From Trileptium ribeirensis (lineage: Eukaryota > Nematoda > Enoplea > Enoplida > Thoracostomopsidae): a stretch of DNA of 64,000 bases. The stretch covers positions 62,001-126,000 of the forward strand of contig JASANE010019195.1 in NCBI GenBank assembly GCA_030248225.1, in the 5' to 3' direction. The translations under genes and the position numbers were made by a program. This document shows positions 13,301-24,320 of this stretch, piece after piece (positions within the stretch are counted from its first letter, which is position 1; the number at the start of each line of letters is the position of its first letter). The notes beneath the pieces are model-generated. The model had not been told where the DNA came from, searched no databases, and worked only from the letters and a program-made list of their open reading frames with translations.

Positions 13301-16300
13301 GGACAAAAACGGTTGAAAAGCACAAAACCCAACCTCAGTACGATACAACTAGCCCAATCTTCAACGAGACGATGACATTCGACCTTCGAGCTGATGACGT
13401 TGAGCGCATCACGTTGGTTGTCACTGTGAATCACAAAGATGAAGTAATTTTTTCGCTTCTCGTTTTACTACCTCGTTTCATATCTAATATAGTATAGTTC
13501 ATATCTCATACATATATAGTTCCCAACTACCAAAGTAGGGACTTTTATGATTTAGTTAAAATCACATAGGAAGTGCAAATATTTCATGATATAGCTTTTA
13601 ATCGTCATAACTCAACAATGGACGGTTGGATCGAGCAGCAAGAGTATGTATGAAGAGAATTAACCAATTATTTAATTGGTTTTATGTTAATTCTGAGAAT
13701 TAACCAATTAATGAATTAATTTTATGGAAGTGCCTTATGGAACAATGCTACCTATGTTCTGTGTGTACGTTATTATACTTTTGTCTAAACGAAACCTGTT
13801 GACTCATCATTAAAAATTGAAATCTGTTAACAGTTCGATTCAGGATTTTCCGTATCACTTGTACGAAACTGCAAGTAACGTGAAATCTCTAATTTATAAT
13901 ATCATAAGATGCCCGAGGGCCTTGTCTAGTGTGATTTTTATTATTTTTTCTAGTGCATCCACTATTCTAGCTTTGTGGCAAATTTATTTCAAAATTTCAC
14001 CGAATTTCAGGTCATTTCCGATGACACACGAATGGCTTACCCCAGAGCTGATATTAAATTTATATTCATGTTGCCTTAAAGTTATCTGACACTTCTAGTT
14101 CCTTTGACTAAAATCCAATAATAAATTAATGTACATTGGTGAAACCATGTCCATAAAACTATTATAATTACTTTGCGGAACACTGCTTAACTCTAAAGTT
14201 CGAGCTTTAGTCAAAGCTTCGATAAGTAAGCCTTTTAATATGTTTGACATACTGAACCGGAGTCAAGGTCGCAAATAGAAGCCCAGATGGTGCCGAGCGC
14301 TGACTCGTCATTCTATTCCTCCTTAACGAAAATCAGTAAAAAGTTTAAGTGCCAGCAGCTAAAATTATATTTTCATGAATTATTCCCGACGTAATTTACG
14401 CATAATTAAACTATAGTAATCAATAGGTTGACAACTTCTTGCTGATAATTTTTTCATCCCATGACTGCTAACATTTTGACATTTTTGTGCTCAGCCAGCT
14501 TATCACTCAATCATTAGACGGTATGTTGAGATATATGTGTGTCATTTAAAGTATTAATATAGTCACCACGGAAATATCCATTGTCGCTCCTGAAGATAGC
14601 CTTCGATGAAGAAGTAACTACAGTTTAAATGACCAACTCCTGCAACCACAGGCGTTAATATTCATTATATGAAATCGTTGGTATATTACACTAGATTCAA
14701 CAATCTTTCGAGTAATCAATCGAATTTATGTTTCACTGTTGCTACACTGTGAAGAAGAAAAAGTTTCATATCGTTTAAGTTTCTTCAGACCACACAATGA
14801 TAGTTTTGAATTTAGGATGACAGCTCTGTTTCGGAAGTTGGTGCAGAACATGAAACTGATTCGTGCTACAGTTCAGGCGCGGAACAACTCCATTTGCAAC
14901 AACAGCAGCAGCAACAGCGTTTGCGGGCCCGATCCCAGCCTCCCAGTGCAATTGGGGCACAGCATGTGAGACACAAGTCGGTAGGCGGTGGAGGCGCCAA
15001 CTCAACTTCACCTGTCGATTCGCTTCGAAGTCATTCGCCTATTGCTACGATGGACACCGGTTAGTCTGTTCACTTTCATACTCTATCCTATCCCGGGAGA
15101 CACGTTGGGCTGACCTGTGCGTTATCGCTCGAAAAAAATTGCCCGATACGACATAAAACTATATAACGCGTTGCTAGGTCAATAATTTAGTGCTAAAATA
15201 AACAATTTTCTATAATTAATAAAATAGCTGTCCCGAAAGTTGTATTTCAAAGCTGCACCAAAATTCAAAAAATCCATTAGGACGATAATCATGGGCTTCA
15301 ACCCACATTTACATGTCTCATGTCAAGCACTTCCTTCCTGCACAGGTGGAGCGGGCGAACTAAACGTTGGTGTGACCTAAAGTTACATCCCAACGGGTGT
15401 ATTAGGTTACGAGAATTTATACGCTCTTTCGCAGTAAGTCTGAGACGAACTGACAATTGCTAATACAGCCATTGAATCAATCTTACGTCTTTTTGACATT
15501 CAGGGTTCTGCAAGGTTCCGCCGATCTTCTGCAACCTAGTTAGACGTGAGACTAGTTAGTTGCTCGACAACATGGCTAAATTTAACAGTCGTTTTTGATA
15601 ACTGAGTCTCAAATATCATCAGCTGTGAGTTTTTCCGATTGTAATACTAGTCGATTTAAATCGTTCACGGAAAAGCCATTTTAGGTCGGCCGTTCGCGAA
15701 GAAGTTTTGTACAGATTAGTTTGAAGTCACAAATGAGTTTCAAATTAGCTGAAGCTGGGTTGTACAATATGGTTAAAATTTATGATTTCATTGGCAAAAT
15801 GGAAAAACCATAAACTGTGATTCGTACAATGTCATCCATTTTGCGAGTGAAAAGTTAAGTAATAACTATAAATGGAAATGACAAATAGCCTAAATTAGAA
15901 ACGCCATGTTTGGCGTCAAATTCATTTGGTCAAAATTTATTCTGTAATGATTGGTTTAAAACAACTTCGCGTTGAGTAAGTGGATTGAAATTCACTCCTT
16001 TTGAAAGTCAGAAAAACAGTGCCGATCGGGTTTGATACCCAAATCAAAACGACTTTAAACCTAGGATATATAGGCACAATAGATGAAGCGGCGAAATAGA
16101 TGAAACGTTTTACACTACGGAGATACTGCTTTTAGCTAATTTTTTAAGTACGGAACACCATTGATTTTCTAAGAACAACGCGCTAGGAAGTAAGGAATTT
16201 CAAATTTAAAAGCATGAATTTTTATATGAAACAACCGTTAAATTTCAATTTATAACTTTTTCATCATATTGGTTCACCTCAACATAAAGCCAAATATATA

Positions 16301-17141
16301 TACATATGTATCCACCAAGCCTTATTTAACCTCTTGCGGTTGTGCACACATACGACCTCACTCCTGTCCCATACGTCGAAGGCAGGCGGAATAATTTTGC
16401 GAACATTGACATAAATTGGAGAAATTTGGGAAAAATGGAAGAAAAATAATGCAAACAAATTGGCAAAATTGCAAAAACGTCGAACCAAATCTGTCTAATT
16501 TTGAGCCATCTGGGGACTCGCTATATTTAAGCCAGGCACCAGGTGGCTTAGAATGCGCCAAATTTGGTTCATTCTGAGCAAATTTGATTAAACGATTTTT
16601 AGACTGTATAAAATTTAGAAACAAGTATAAATGTCCAAATTATCTTACATTTACCTTCCCCGAGTTACTTCATCCCTTTAGACCTACTTCCTTATTGAAA
16701 CTCCACCGCCGGAGCCTTATACTCCCGTGAGCTGACGGACATTGGACACCGATGATATACTGGGTTTATAAAATATATATTTATGCGTGAAGATGTTGAA
16801 GTAAAAGCACAAATTTGTGGAAAATATATAGTTTTACTGAATTATAAATGCGTCATATAAAGTTTTTGCACACGTATGGTTGCAGAGCGGCGATAGCACT
16901 ACAACACGTCATTTTTAAGAATATATACAATTTCATCAACTAAAATAGTGAGTTTCCAGCGATTTTTTTAGAAAGGTTGAAAAAATCTCGTTCGACGACA
17001 AATATCAGAACCCGTTCGCCAATAGTTGGACGTCTGGCATTCGGACACAACGTGACTTGCTCGAACGCGCAAACGCATTGGCTTGAAGTCATCAATAATC
17101 CAAGACAGCCGATTACAAAACACCATAAACTTGAAAGCTGA
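10201..17141 (+). CDS. Synaptotagmin-like protein, C2B domain (3' part of gene, 4 exons)
   Basis: The gene product is a C2-domain membrane-trafficking protein; synaptotagmins bind SNAREs and phospholipids at vesicle or plasma membranes. Four exons (10201-10315, 13271-13443, 14816-15059, 16972-17141) join in phase to give 233 residues and a TGA stop. Residues 1-38 hold the C2B opening LGELFLCLSYLPTAERLTV. Residues 40-96 hold the PYV and S-P-I-F-N-E-T strands. Residues 97 to about 190 are a Ser/Gln/Gly-rich insert, and the rest gives IVGRLAFG, THWLEVINNPRQPI and the end KHHKLES. The LSYLPTAERLTV phrase resembles SYT12 and the insect Syt-alpha/beta group, but the exact orthologue is not settled. 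Most canonical calcium aspartates are absent. The transmembrane and C2A exons are not seen and probably lie upstream. The neighbouring VPS13D gene is convergent. Confidence 0.9.
10861..11820 (+). mobile_element. Degenerate LINE (non-LTR retrotransposon) reverse-transcriptase fragment
   Basis: Broken reading frames across the first intron of the synaptotagmin-like gene match the 3' part of a CR1/Jockey-like reverse transcriptase. The pieces, in order, are: SEKVSVFNNNFQAVF (10861 on), the LPLSLFSENLLATSKIPHFW stretch near 11083, and the conserved FLAKIICLYIRPVLEYTSEV then WNP stretch with VQCLFTRNI (11308-11517). The catalytic Y-x-D-D region is not seen, and stops and frameshifts separate the pieces. 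It is a 5'-truncated, inactive copy on the same strand as the host gene. No poly(A) tail or target-site duplication was identified. Confidence 0.8.
12170..12860. repeat. Dispersed non-coding repeat within intron
   Basis: This intronic stretch contains CCCGCCCATGTTCTTGG and CCCGCCCATATTCTTGG in tandem and later CCCCTCCCCATATTATTGG, the same phrase family as 1480-1660. Between them is a palindromic CTGACTCAGCTCGTTTGAGCTGAGTCGAA-type hairpin near 12705-12735. There is no coding signal. Confidence 0.45.
13060..13225. repeat. GC-rich TIR-like repeat (AAGCCTAAG family), copy 2, inverted
   Basis: The copy lies in the synaptotagmin-like intron just before the second exon. It carries GGGGGGTTCAGGGGCGGCAG, then CCTAAGGCTTAGGCTTAGTA, and ends near AAGTCCCTCATGGTTAC. 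It matches the 3428-3630 element in reverse orientation and ends about 45 bp before the splice acceptor. Confidence 0.6.
13271..13443 (+). CDS. Synaptotagmin-like exon: central C2B strands
   Basis: The acceptor is ATGTTGTAG and the donor is GAA|GTAATT. Two bases complete the split codon and 57 codons follow. The protein reads PYVRAALILRTKTVEKHKT, then a T-S-P-I-F-N-E-T-M-T-F motif equivalent to the N-P-x-F-N-E-x-F-x-F strand, then ERITLVVTVNHKDE. Where C2B loop 3 normally has D-x-D, this protein has N-H-K-D, so at least one acidic calcium ligand is replaced. Confidence 0.93.
14816..15059 (+). CDS. Synaptotagmin-like exon: low-complexity insert in C2B loop 3
   Basis: The acceptor is TTGAATTTAG and the donor is ACCG|GTTAGT. 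Phase 0 at the start and one spare base at the end match both neighbouring exons. The 81 codons encode an acidic start (DDSSVSEVGAEHETDSCYSS), a run of seven Gln (7-Q tract near residue 114), an Arg/Ser/Pro segment and GGGGANSTSPVDSLRSHSP. This composition is unlike any C2 strand. It sits exactly where loop 3 joins strands 6 and 7, so it should protrude from the domain. It could be a skipped exon in some transcripts, but skipping it alone would shift the frame. Confidence 0.85.
16972..17141 (+). CDS. Synaptotagmin-like exon: end of C2B and stop
   Basis: The acceptor is GATTTTTTTAG. Two bases complete a Glu codon, and 55 further residues and TGA (17139-17141) follow. The first part is basic (RLKKSRSTTNIRTR) and closes the insert. 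IVGRLAFG then matches the V-I-G-x-x-x-x-G strand of synaptotagmins, and THWLEVINNPRQPITKHHKL matches the conserved H-W-x-x-M-x-x-x-P-R-x-P-I-x-x-W-H-x-L ending, with K-H replacing W-H. Confidence 0.92.
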
Positions 17142-17245
17142 ACTAAAACCAAAGTACACATCACTGAAAAATGCAACATTTAAATAATGCAAACAAACAG
17201 AACAAAGTCTTTTTGTATAAATGTCTACAAAATAATTATAGAGGC

Positions 17246-17251
17246 AATAAA
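17246..17251 (+). terminator. Candidate poly(A) signal of synaptotagmin-like gene
   Basis: A canonical AATAAA lies about 105 bases after the TGA stop. It is the first such hexamer on the plus strand downstream of the coding region. AATAAA is common by chance in AT-rich DNA, so the assignment is tentative. Confidence 0.45.
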
Positions 17252-18000
17252 TATTCAACATGATTCTGAAATGGTTAAATATGCTCGAAATGTGCTCCAA
17301 ATATTTACAGGCATTTACCTTAGTTTATGCAGCGTTCACAGATAAATGTGTAACATTGTAACAGGTATTGTCTCAACTATTGTTATATAATGTTTTTCAT
17401 ACATGTATTATATTAGTATATAATACATGTATGAATTATTACAAAATTACTAGCTCTTGTAATTATTACAAAATTACAGCAATAGCAGCAGCATAGGTTT
17501 CTGTAATATATATGTGAGCAAGTGCTACAAGTTTGCACTATTTTCTATAGCAAAATTTGGTATATATTGCAAAAATAACCGTGAATATAGTTACAAAATT
17601 AGTGTAATAGTCTGTACGATTAATGCAGATTGTGTGTGAATGAGCATGCTTTCTTCCATAAAATCAAATGGTTATTCATTCCTAAGTTCGCTACATAACC
17701 TAGGATAATAATGTGGGGACAAATCGTTTCAGAACAAAATTAGCATACATGAAATAATTATGTTTTTTAACTTGGCAATGACCTAGTTGGGTCACGATCT
17801 TATAACACAGGGGACTTGTTATGATAAGATACTTGTTAATTACCAGCATCGTGCAAATCATAAAGTATAAACCATTATTATTTCAGAAGATATTCTATGT
17901 AAATTTGCTGTTACACCTGTATGACAGTTGGTCAATTTTTTCTATGCAGCAATAACTAATTTCAAGAACGCTATGGTCTGGTCAAGATATCAGTTTAAAT
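17252..18000. other. Intergenic, no gene recognised
   Basis: The sequence is AT-rich with a short palindrome of TACATGTATTATATTAGTATATAATACATGTA type near 17400-17432 and a TTACAAAATTAC repeat next to it. No exon was seen. Confidence 0.45.
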
Positions 18001-18002
18001 CT

Positions 18003-18283
18003 TAAGGCGTGTTCACACGTTCAAATTTTTTCCTCAAATTTAATTTTTAATGAAAAATTGCGATATTTGAAAATTTGAGAACAAAATTTCAGCTCAAACT
18101 TTTTCAAGCAATGAATCTTGTCGGTGATTGATTACAGCAATATCCTTGAAAAGTTTAAACAGTGTTCACACATTCAAACTTGTCAAAAATGCAAAAAAGA
18201 TGCTTTCAAACTTTGATCAAAATTTGAGCTCAAATTTTGATCAAAATTTAAGTAAAAAGTTTGAGCGTGTGAACACGCCTTTA
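18003..18283. mobile_element. MITE of the GTTCACACGTTCAAA family, long form
   Basis: Left end TAAGGCGTGTTCACACGTTC and right end AGCGTGTGAACACGCCTTTA are inverted repeats. The interior has further CAAATTTTGATCAAA words and an internal partial end (GTGTTCACACATTCAAAC near 18161), suggesting that one copy inserted into or recombined with another. The 71-codon frame inside it is fortuitous. Confidence 0.85.
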
Positions 18284-19028
18284 GGTGCTCAAGGGAGTAC
18301 TATGATGCTAAAATCAACCGCCCTGCGAATGAATATTTGGTAAAAATTGGGAAAGCTAGGTAAAAATTCAGGAGCTGAAGGAAATTCTTGCTCCCCCCGG
18401 TGAGATCATCTACCCCCCATAATCCGCCGGAAATTGAATATCATTCCCTTGAATATATATTTTAGGGATATGTATGAAGGTGTATTTCAAGGAAGATTTA
18501 ACAGTTTCCCGATGACAGTTTTATGTGCCGTTATCTATGTCGTAGTAAATGTATACTCTTAAGATGATCTAAATGAACGTTTGCTTCTTTACCACGATTG
18601 CAAAATATACGTTCCAGTAGTAAATTGCTGAAAAACACGTGAAAAGTTCATCCGTTTACTGTAACACAAGTATTTGGCTGTATTATATAGCTCACTTAAG
18701 TTGTAATCTTGAAAAGATTGTGAATTTAACCGTGATAACATAAATTAATCTATTTTTGCGCTTTGAGGTATTAAGTTCCCACGTTCCAATAAGCTGTCTG
18801 TATTAAAGGCCAGTTTGTTAAAACTTCAAATGTTTAGGAGCGTGAGACCAATGAGGTCAACAGTTTGAAATATGCATCAGTTGGCAAACTGAAATTGAAA
18901 ATTTTATTCCGTTTTTGCCAGCAATAAATATTCCAGAAGTATGTAATAGCCATACAGAAACATGTACCAGATAGGTTGACTTGTTGTTCAGGTCAGAATA
19001 TTTCCTATTATATGTGTTAGTAATAACA
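18284..19028. other. Intergenic, no gene recognised
   Basis: All frames are stop-rich and no repeat that I recognise is present, apart from a CCCCCCATAATCCGCC patch near 18410. Confidence 0.4.
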
Positions 19029-19440
19029 AGAGTGCATTAGGGAAGAGTATCACACTTCCCTGCACTCATATGCTAGCCCGTGTTTGATGACGCGTGCGCT
19101 TACGGCCTGAACCCCAGTTTCTGGGGGGGTCGAGATGTCCCGACCCCCTCAGTTTTTTGGGGTGGGAGGTAGCTCGGACCCCGCCCCAGTTTTTTGGAGG
19201 GATAGCTCGTATCCCTTAAATTTTTGGGGGATCGGTTTATAGGCAGCTGCTTATAAGCCGACCCCCACTGAAATTGTGGGGGTCCACCTACCCCCCCCCC
19301 CAAAAAAACTGAGAGGGTCGGGTCATCTCCACCCCGCAAGGAACTGGGGGTCAGGCCGAAAACGCCTGCGTCATCCAACACGGGCTATAATATGTGGGTG
19401 CAGGGAACTGTCGCACTTTTCCCTAATGCACTCTTGGTAA
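19029..19440. mobile_element. TIR element with GC-rich interior
   Basis: The outer ends AAGAGTGCATTAGGGAAGAG and CTTTTCCCTAATGCACTCTT are inverted repeats of about 22 bp. Just inside are a second inverted pair (TTCCCTGCAC and GTGCAGGGAA) and CCCGTGTTTGATGACGC with its inverse GCGTCATCCAACACGGG. The core consists of repeated CCCCAGTTTTTTGGGG-type blocks. A relative lacking the outer TIR lies at 34910-35165. The element has no transposase. Confidence 0.85.
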
Positions 19441-20394
19441 TAATATATAATACAAGTTAGTAATTTGAGAATATGAGTAATAATGAGCAAAGTATAGTTG
19501 TCCATTCGACATAAAACGTGGAACCGTTAAAGTTAAATTCAGACGGCTTACAAACCCCTAGTATACCTATAAAAGAGCATGAGCAACAACTACATTCGAA
19601 TCAAGTCAAACTATAACTACTACCAGTCTTGGTCGATGACTACGAACCCACGCGTTAGGATTTCTAAGCTTACATGTAACACTTTTACCAGACACGGGTA
19701 GTAAGATCATGCACCGCAGTTAGTAAAGCCCAGGTTCGGTCACGCTTTGCGGATGTCGGGGTCTATACATACGTGGAGAATTTATTCGGGATTCGGCTAA
19801 ACGTTCAGTAAAATACAAATATTCCAATAAGTAGGGAATACGTGTGAACGTATAATCGAGCAAACAAACCATGTCACTGTAAGCTTGATGGCAACAGGAT
19901 TTGCTAACAAAACAGAATAAATGCGCATGACTGGGTAGAAACAAATTATAATCTCACCAGTAGTTAGCCAGTAAACGCATAACAGTGTAAACGGTGAGAT
20001 AAGGATTCAGTTTCACTTTGGTGCACACATCTTACTGTGAATGAATTAGAATTTTTGCTTCAAAGTTTGTCAGTATATGTTAGCGCCTAAAATTATATGC
20101 GTTAGTGTGTATAATTTTGAGACATCGCTTTGTAACGCAAAATGTGAAGGTAAACTTCGATTAGGTTTCCAAATTGAAGAATTCTAAAATAATGAGATGC
20201 TGGAATAATTTGACAATTCAAAACTATTTAGATATAATTAGAATAACGTAAATGCAAGTTTGTCGAACTTTCATTAAACAAGAGCTACATGAAAGCCTAA
20301 TAAACTGCGACTTAAAGTGAAGTCGAACTTACTGTTGTGCCGATATGCTATCCTACAATAACCTGTTTTTATATACTTTTAGGACTGAAGGAAA
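19441..20394. other. Intergenic; one very weak exon-like stretch
   Basis: Around 19733-19810 on the plus strand an open frame between a CCCAG acceptor-like and a GTAAAA donor-like site would encode VRSRFADVGVYTYVENLFG. No family is recognised and there is no linking exon, so it is not called as a gene. The rest shows nothing. Confidence 0.2.
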
Positions 20395-20560
20395 TCAGGT
20401 TTTTAAACTTTATGAGACGAAGCATAACGCATGCCATGTCGTTTAAGCTAAAATCCCTATATGAGCCATGTACTAAACCTAAGTCGGGAGGCTGCCGTCC
20501 CCAAACCCCCAGCTCTAAGCAGTTCTTTGTCTGGCCCCTAAGTTGACATGGGCCGAGATA
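20395..20560. repeat. GC-rich TIR-like repeat (AAGCCTAAG family), copy 3
   Basis: The segment contains CCTAAGTCGGGAGGCTGCCG, CCCCAAACCCCCAGCTCTAAG and TGGCCCCTAAGTTGACATGG. These match the right half of the copies at 3428 and 22325. The left half is diverged. Confidence 0.5.
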
Positions 20561-21094
20561 AGAACTAGGTAGGCATATAAATTGCAGTTTCCGTTAGGAG
20601 TACCTATTATTATTTCTGTCTTTACAGTGGAGATATTTCGAGCAGTACTGATTTGTAGGTAGAGATGATTAGATGTCCAGAGGTTATAATGGCATATATA
20701 GATGAAAAAACGATGGAACCCTCCCTAAGTTTCTCTACACCCCACCCCCTTCCGAAGTAGGGCTGATATAATCAGTTCATGTAGAACAGACATTTCAGCT
20801 AGGAACTAAATGCTCACCACTTAATCAAAGATTTATTATTTTATTTTTAATATATTATATACATTCGTTGCTATATTGCACAACTACGCCGATATGCAAC
20901 TTTATGAAGAACGGACGCATTCGAAGCAGTACTATCCTTGATTGTACACATAGCTTACTTGCAAAAATATCTTACTGTGGTAGTTGTAAACTATGAAACT
21001 ACTTGCCCACGCCAAGCGGAGGAGTATACATAAGTTATCTCCGTGCAATGCCGTCCTCAAAATATATATTATATAAACCTATGCCTGTACCTTA

Positions 21095-21292
21095 GCCTAA
21101 GTCAGGGCCTGTATACAAGCATTAAAACGTAAATTTTTTAAGAGATGTTACACCCAATCCAGGCTACCTTTTTATAGCCCTGTAAGCAACAGCCTAAGTC
21201 AAGGCCTTTATACAAGCATTAAAACGTAAATTTTTTAAGAGACGTTTACACCCAATTCAGGCTACCTTTTTAGAGCCCTGTAGGCAGCAAAC
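21095..21292. repeat. Tandem duplication, two copies of about 94 bp
   Basis: The phrase from GCCTGTATACAAGCATT through GTAAATTTTTTAAGAGA to GGCTACCTTTTTATAGCC occurs twice in direct succession with few differences. The copies start near 21105 and 21200. The duplication is local and non-coding. Confidence 0.85.
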
Positions 21293-21509
21293 AATTTGTG
21301 CCGTTATTATTTGGTTATTTCAAGCATTATGCATCGAATTGAACAGGTATGACGTAAGTATGCACATGGACCATTATGCATCAAACAGGATAAGAATAAT
21401 CGCAAAGTGGACAAATAACAACGCACATGCAAATGTACATTGCACAATAAGTGTCAACGCTACGTTGTGAATAAAACAGCTTGTACCTTCTTTGCCTGAT
21501 ACCTATTCA

Positions 21510-21667
21510 GCATTATCAATCTCTAAATGAAACACAGATCAGCGCAGACCCTGACACAACTCCTCTGTCGAGTGTGGAGACTCGTACTCTTGTTGGTTGC
21601 ATGCGGTTTGTGCACCGTCATATTCCCAAATGCTTCACCACAATCGATATACCTGGATCGTCGCAAC
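21510..21667 (+). other. Possible exon of unidentified gene (low confidence)
   Basis: After a pyrimidine-rich acceptor (ACCTATTCAG), a plus-strand frame reads HYQSLNETQISADPDTTPLS and continues for 53 codons to a CAC|GTATAT donor-like site. However, another plus frame and one minus frame are also open across the same GC-richer patch. Neither shows a known motif, although one plus frame resembles a signal anchor (LVLLLVACGLCTVIF). The coding frame and strand therefore cannot be decided. It is listed because this is the only clearly GC-richer island between the two genes. Confidence 0.2.
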
Positions 21668-22324
21668 ACGTATATTGTAACCTTTTCAGCGTCGGAATTT
21701 AAACTTGAAAATATTATTGACCTTAAATACAAAGTGGTAATTTTATGGTTAACATACGCGTAGCAACTTAAACAGCTTCACAAAATGCAAAATACACGAA
21801 CTATGAGAAATAATTTAATCCTTTGTCAAGTTCGAGAGTGACCCTGTGGCCATATAGATGCCGCATTCATTCAGAATTCGCAATCTGTGGAACTATTTGC
21901 AAAAATTTATGCCTGTTATGCTAAACAAATATGAAAACAGGCAGTAGATTGCCATTTCTCTAATAAAAACAGTGTCATATAAATAAATTATAACTGTGAA
22001 TAGAACCTAACATATATACTACATTATCTACACATGTGTAAGGTATTATGTAATTATTTTTTTACCAGTTACTGGAACTCATCCAGTGAAAATTGAATTT
22101 TGCATACTGGTTTCATTCCTTTTCAGATTTGACATTATTTCAAAAATTATAAATAAACAAGGATCTCTTCGGTTTACACTGCGAAGGATTCATACAGTGT
22201 GCCAGCAATCGGAACAAACAATTGGAGAGTAAAATTACAGCTTTTTGTACCTTTGAACTTTTTTGTGCCTTGGAAGTATGTATTACAGATAAACCGACCA
22301 AATTTATTAAAAAATTTCATTGGC

Positions 22325-22535
22325 CAATGTAACCTTTAGGGGCGGCAGTGAAATGCATACCTTGCCGTTCTCGATATACTAGGCATAAGCCTTAGTCTTA
22401 GCCTATTCTAAGGTCTCTATATGAGTTATGTACAAAGCCTAAGCATAAGTCGGGGGCTGCCGCCCCCCGAACACTCCGCTCTAAGCTGTTCTTTTTCTAA
22501 CGTTATAATGTCCGGCCCCTAAAGGTGATATGGGC
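22325..22535. repeat. GC-rich TIR-like repeat (AAGCCTAAG family), copy 4
   Basis: The ends read AACCTTTAGGGGCGGCAGTG and, inverted, GGCCCCTAAAGGTGATATGG. The interior has CCGTTCTCGATATACTAGGC, CCTAAGCATAAGTCGG and CTGCCGCCCCCCGAACAC. This copy and the one at 3428 are the clearest of the four. Confidence 0.75.
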
Positions 22536-22539
22536 CAAA

Positions 22540-24320
22540 ATATGAATTACTATAATTCATGAATCTTTTGTTATGTTTATGAGTTAAAAACTTTGCCGAT
22601 ATGAATTTATTTTTGATCGTGCAGTGTTAATTATACTGCATATATGTAGGTTAATATCCCACATAAATACCTTGTTTAACATAAGAAAGTAAACTGTGAA
22701 CAGCTCAAGCCTTGAAATCACTAACAATAATAGTAATACACCACATGTGTAATGTACTATAATATGAGTATAGTCCATTTAATTAATGACTTGTAAATAT
22801 AAATAAAAATGGAGTACTCGCCAGAAATGAGTGCTGTGCTTCTGAAGCTCGATCATCCTTCGTTCGATGCTCATTCTACAGATTTCAATTTTATTCGAAA
22901 GCTGCTTGGATTCTGTTCCAAATTTTCAGCGTTCTCTTTTAATTTTTTTTGGAGAGCGCCTCGAATTTTCTGTTGAGGCGGGATCTGGCATACGCAAAAT
23001 TTCACTATTATCAAAATAGCTTCACTTTACTAGTCAATCATTTCTGACTACGAGTACTAACTGTGCTGCATACACGACGCTAAAACTGTTGCACAAAGTT
23101 ATTACAAATTCCACGCTAAAAAGTCGTCACGACTATTACACTAAAAGCACCTCAGTCGGCGAATTCCCAACTTCGTGAAAATTCAACTTTAATTACCATT
23201 ACTAGAAAAACAAAAATATCGACGAACTAAAAGATTATACATCTTGAAACCTCTACATAGCTATATGTAGCTATACACAAATATATTAACCGGCTCTTAA
23301 ATTTATAACAGTATGGTGGGAATTCATTTGGACCGTCGGCGTCACAGCTTCAAAATAGAAATAGCTAAAAGGAGTAAAAAGCACAACTAGGGAACTATAT
23401 ATCTACGCTGCCAAATATAATAGGTTATCCTTCTTTCCTGTAAAGCTGTAGATTTTCTATAAAAATTACGTATCTAGACGGAATTTAGTGCATTAAAGGC
23501 CCAATGATAGCTGGAAAAACGATTATATTATGAATATACATCAAAGTCTTCAGCAACAAAAAGACTTCGTTTCCCGTCATCGTAGCGGGATTTTGCATTC
23601 CGAATCGCATCGCATAACTGAAAGAAACATCAAAAACAGCAAATAAAATCTGATCAAATCAGTTAGAAGCGCTGATAATGGCGCATTCGAGAGATTGTAT
23701 ATGCTCAAGCGATCAGATATTATATTCTTGAACTAGAACGACCGTTTGTCTGGAAGACGAGTTGAATGCTTTGCAGAAAATAAACACCGTATAGCATTCT
23801 TTTTCCAATACCAGGGCACGCGCATCTATGCGTGCCTGAGTACGCAATGGTTGTACAATACTCTTAACAGACGTACAACAACAATTTTATGAGTGAAATG
23901 TATAGATGACACAGCTGTCTCATGAACATATTTCCACATAACACTGCTAGACAAAGTTGTTGATGCTCTGGTGCAATGTCATGTTATACACTGTACTTAA
24001 AAGGACGCAGAGATAACCAACAATAAATATAGAAAAGGTTCTATATTATCGACTCAGGTCCAGTTCATGTCCCTATTGATAGCATCATAAAATAGTAAGA
24101 AACATTACAGTCGAAAGTTTTAAATAAAATGTCGAAACCTTACGAGCTGAAGTTCAATAATATACACGCATAAATACTATCGTTATACGTAATACTAGGC
24201 AAACAAGACAAAAATTGGATACCTCCATGCCTACCGCATGCTACTACAAAAGGTTCTAGAATATAATACTAGGTATGCATACGCATAACCACTCATCTCT
24301 ATTTCTAACAAGTCCCCATA
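22540..24320. other. Intergenic, no gene recognised
   Basis: A GGAGTACTCGCCAGAAATGAG phrase at about 22810 resembles the TIR of the elements at 31189 and 32558, so a degraded copy of that family probably starts here. Otherwise the stretch is AT-rich and stop-rich. Confidence 0.4.

Noticed and set aside
14775..15156. Three other open frames over 14775-15156
   Set aside because: Only the frame beginning at the TTTAG acceptor (14816) is phase-compatible with both neighbouring synaptotagmin-like exons.
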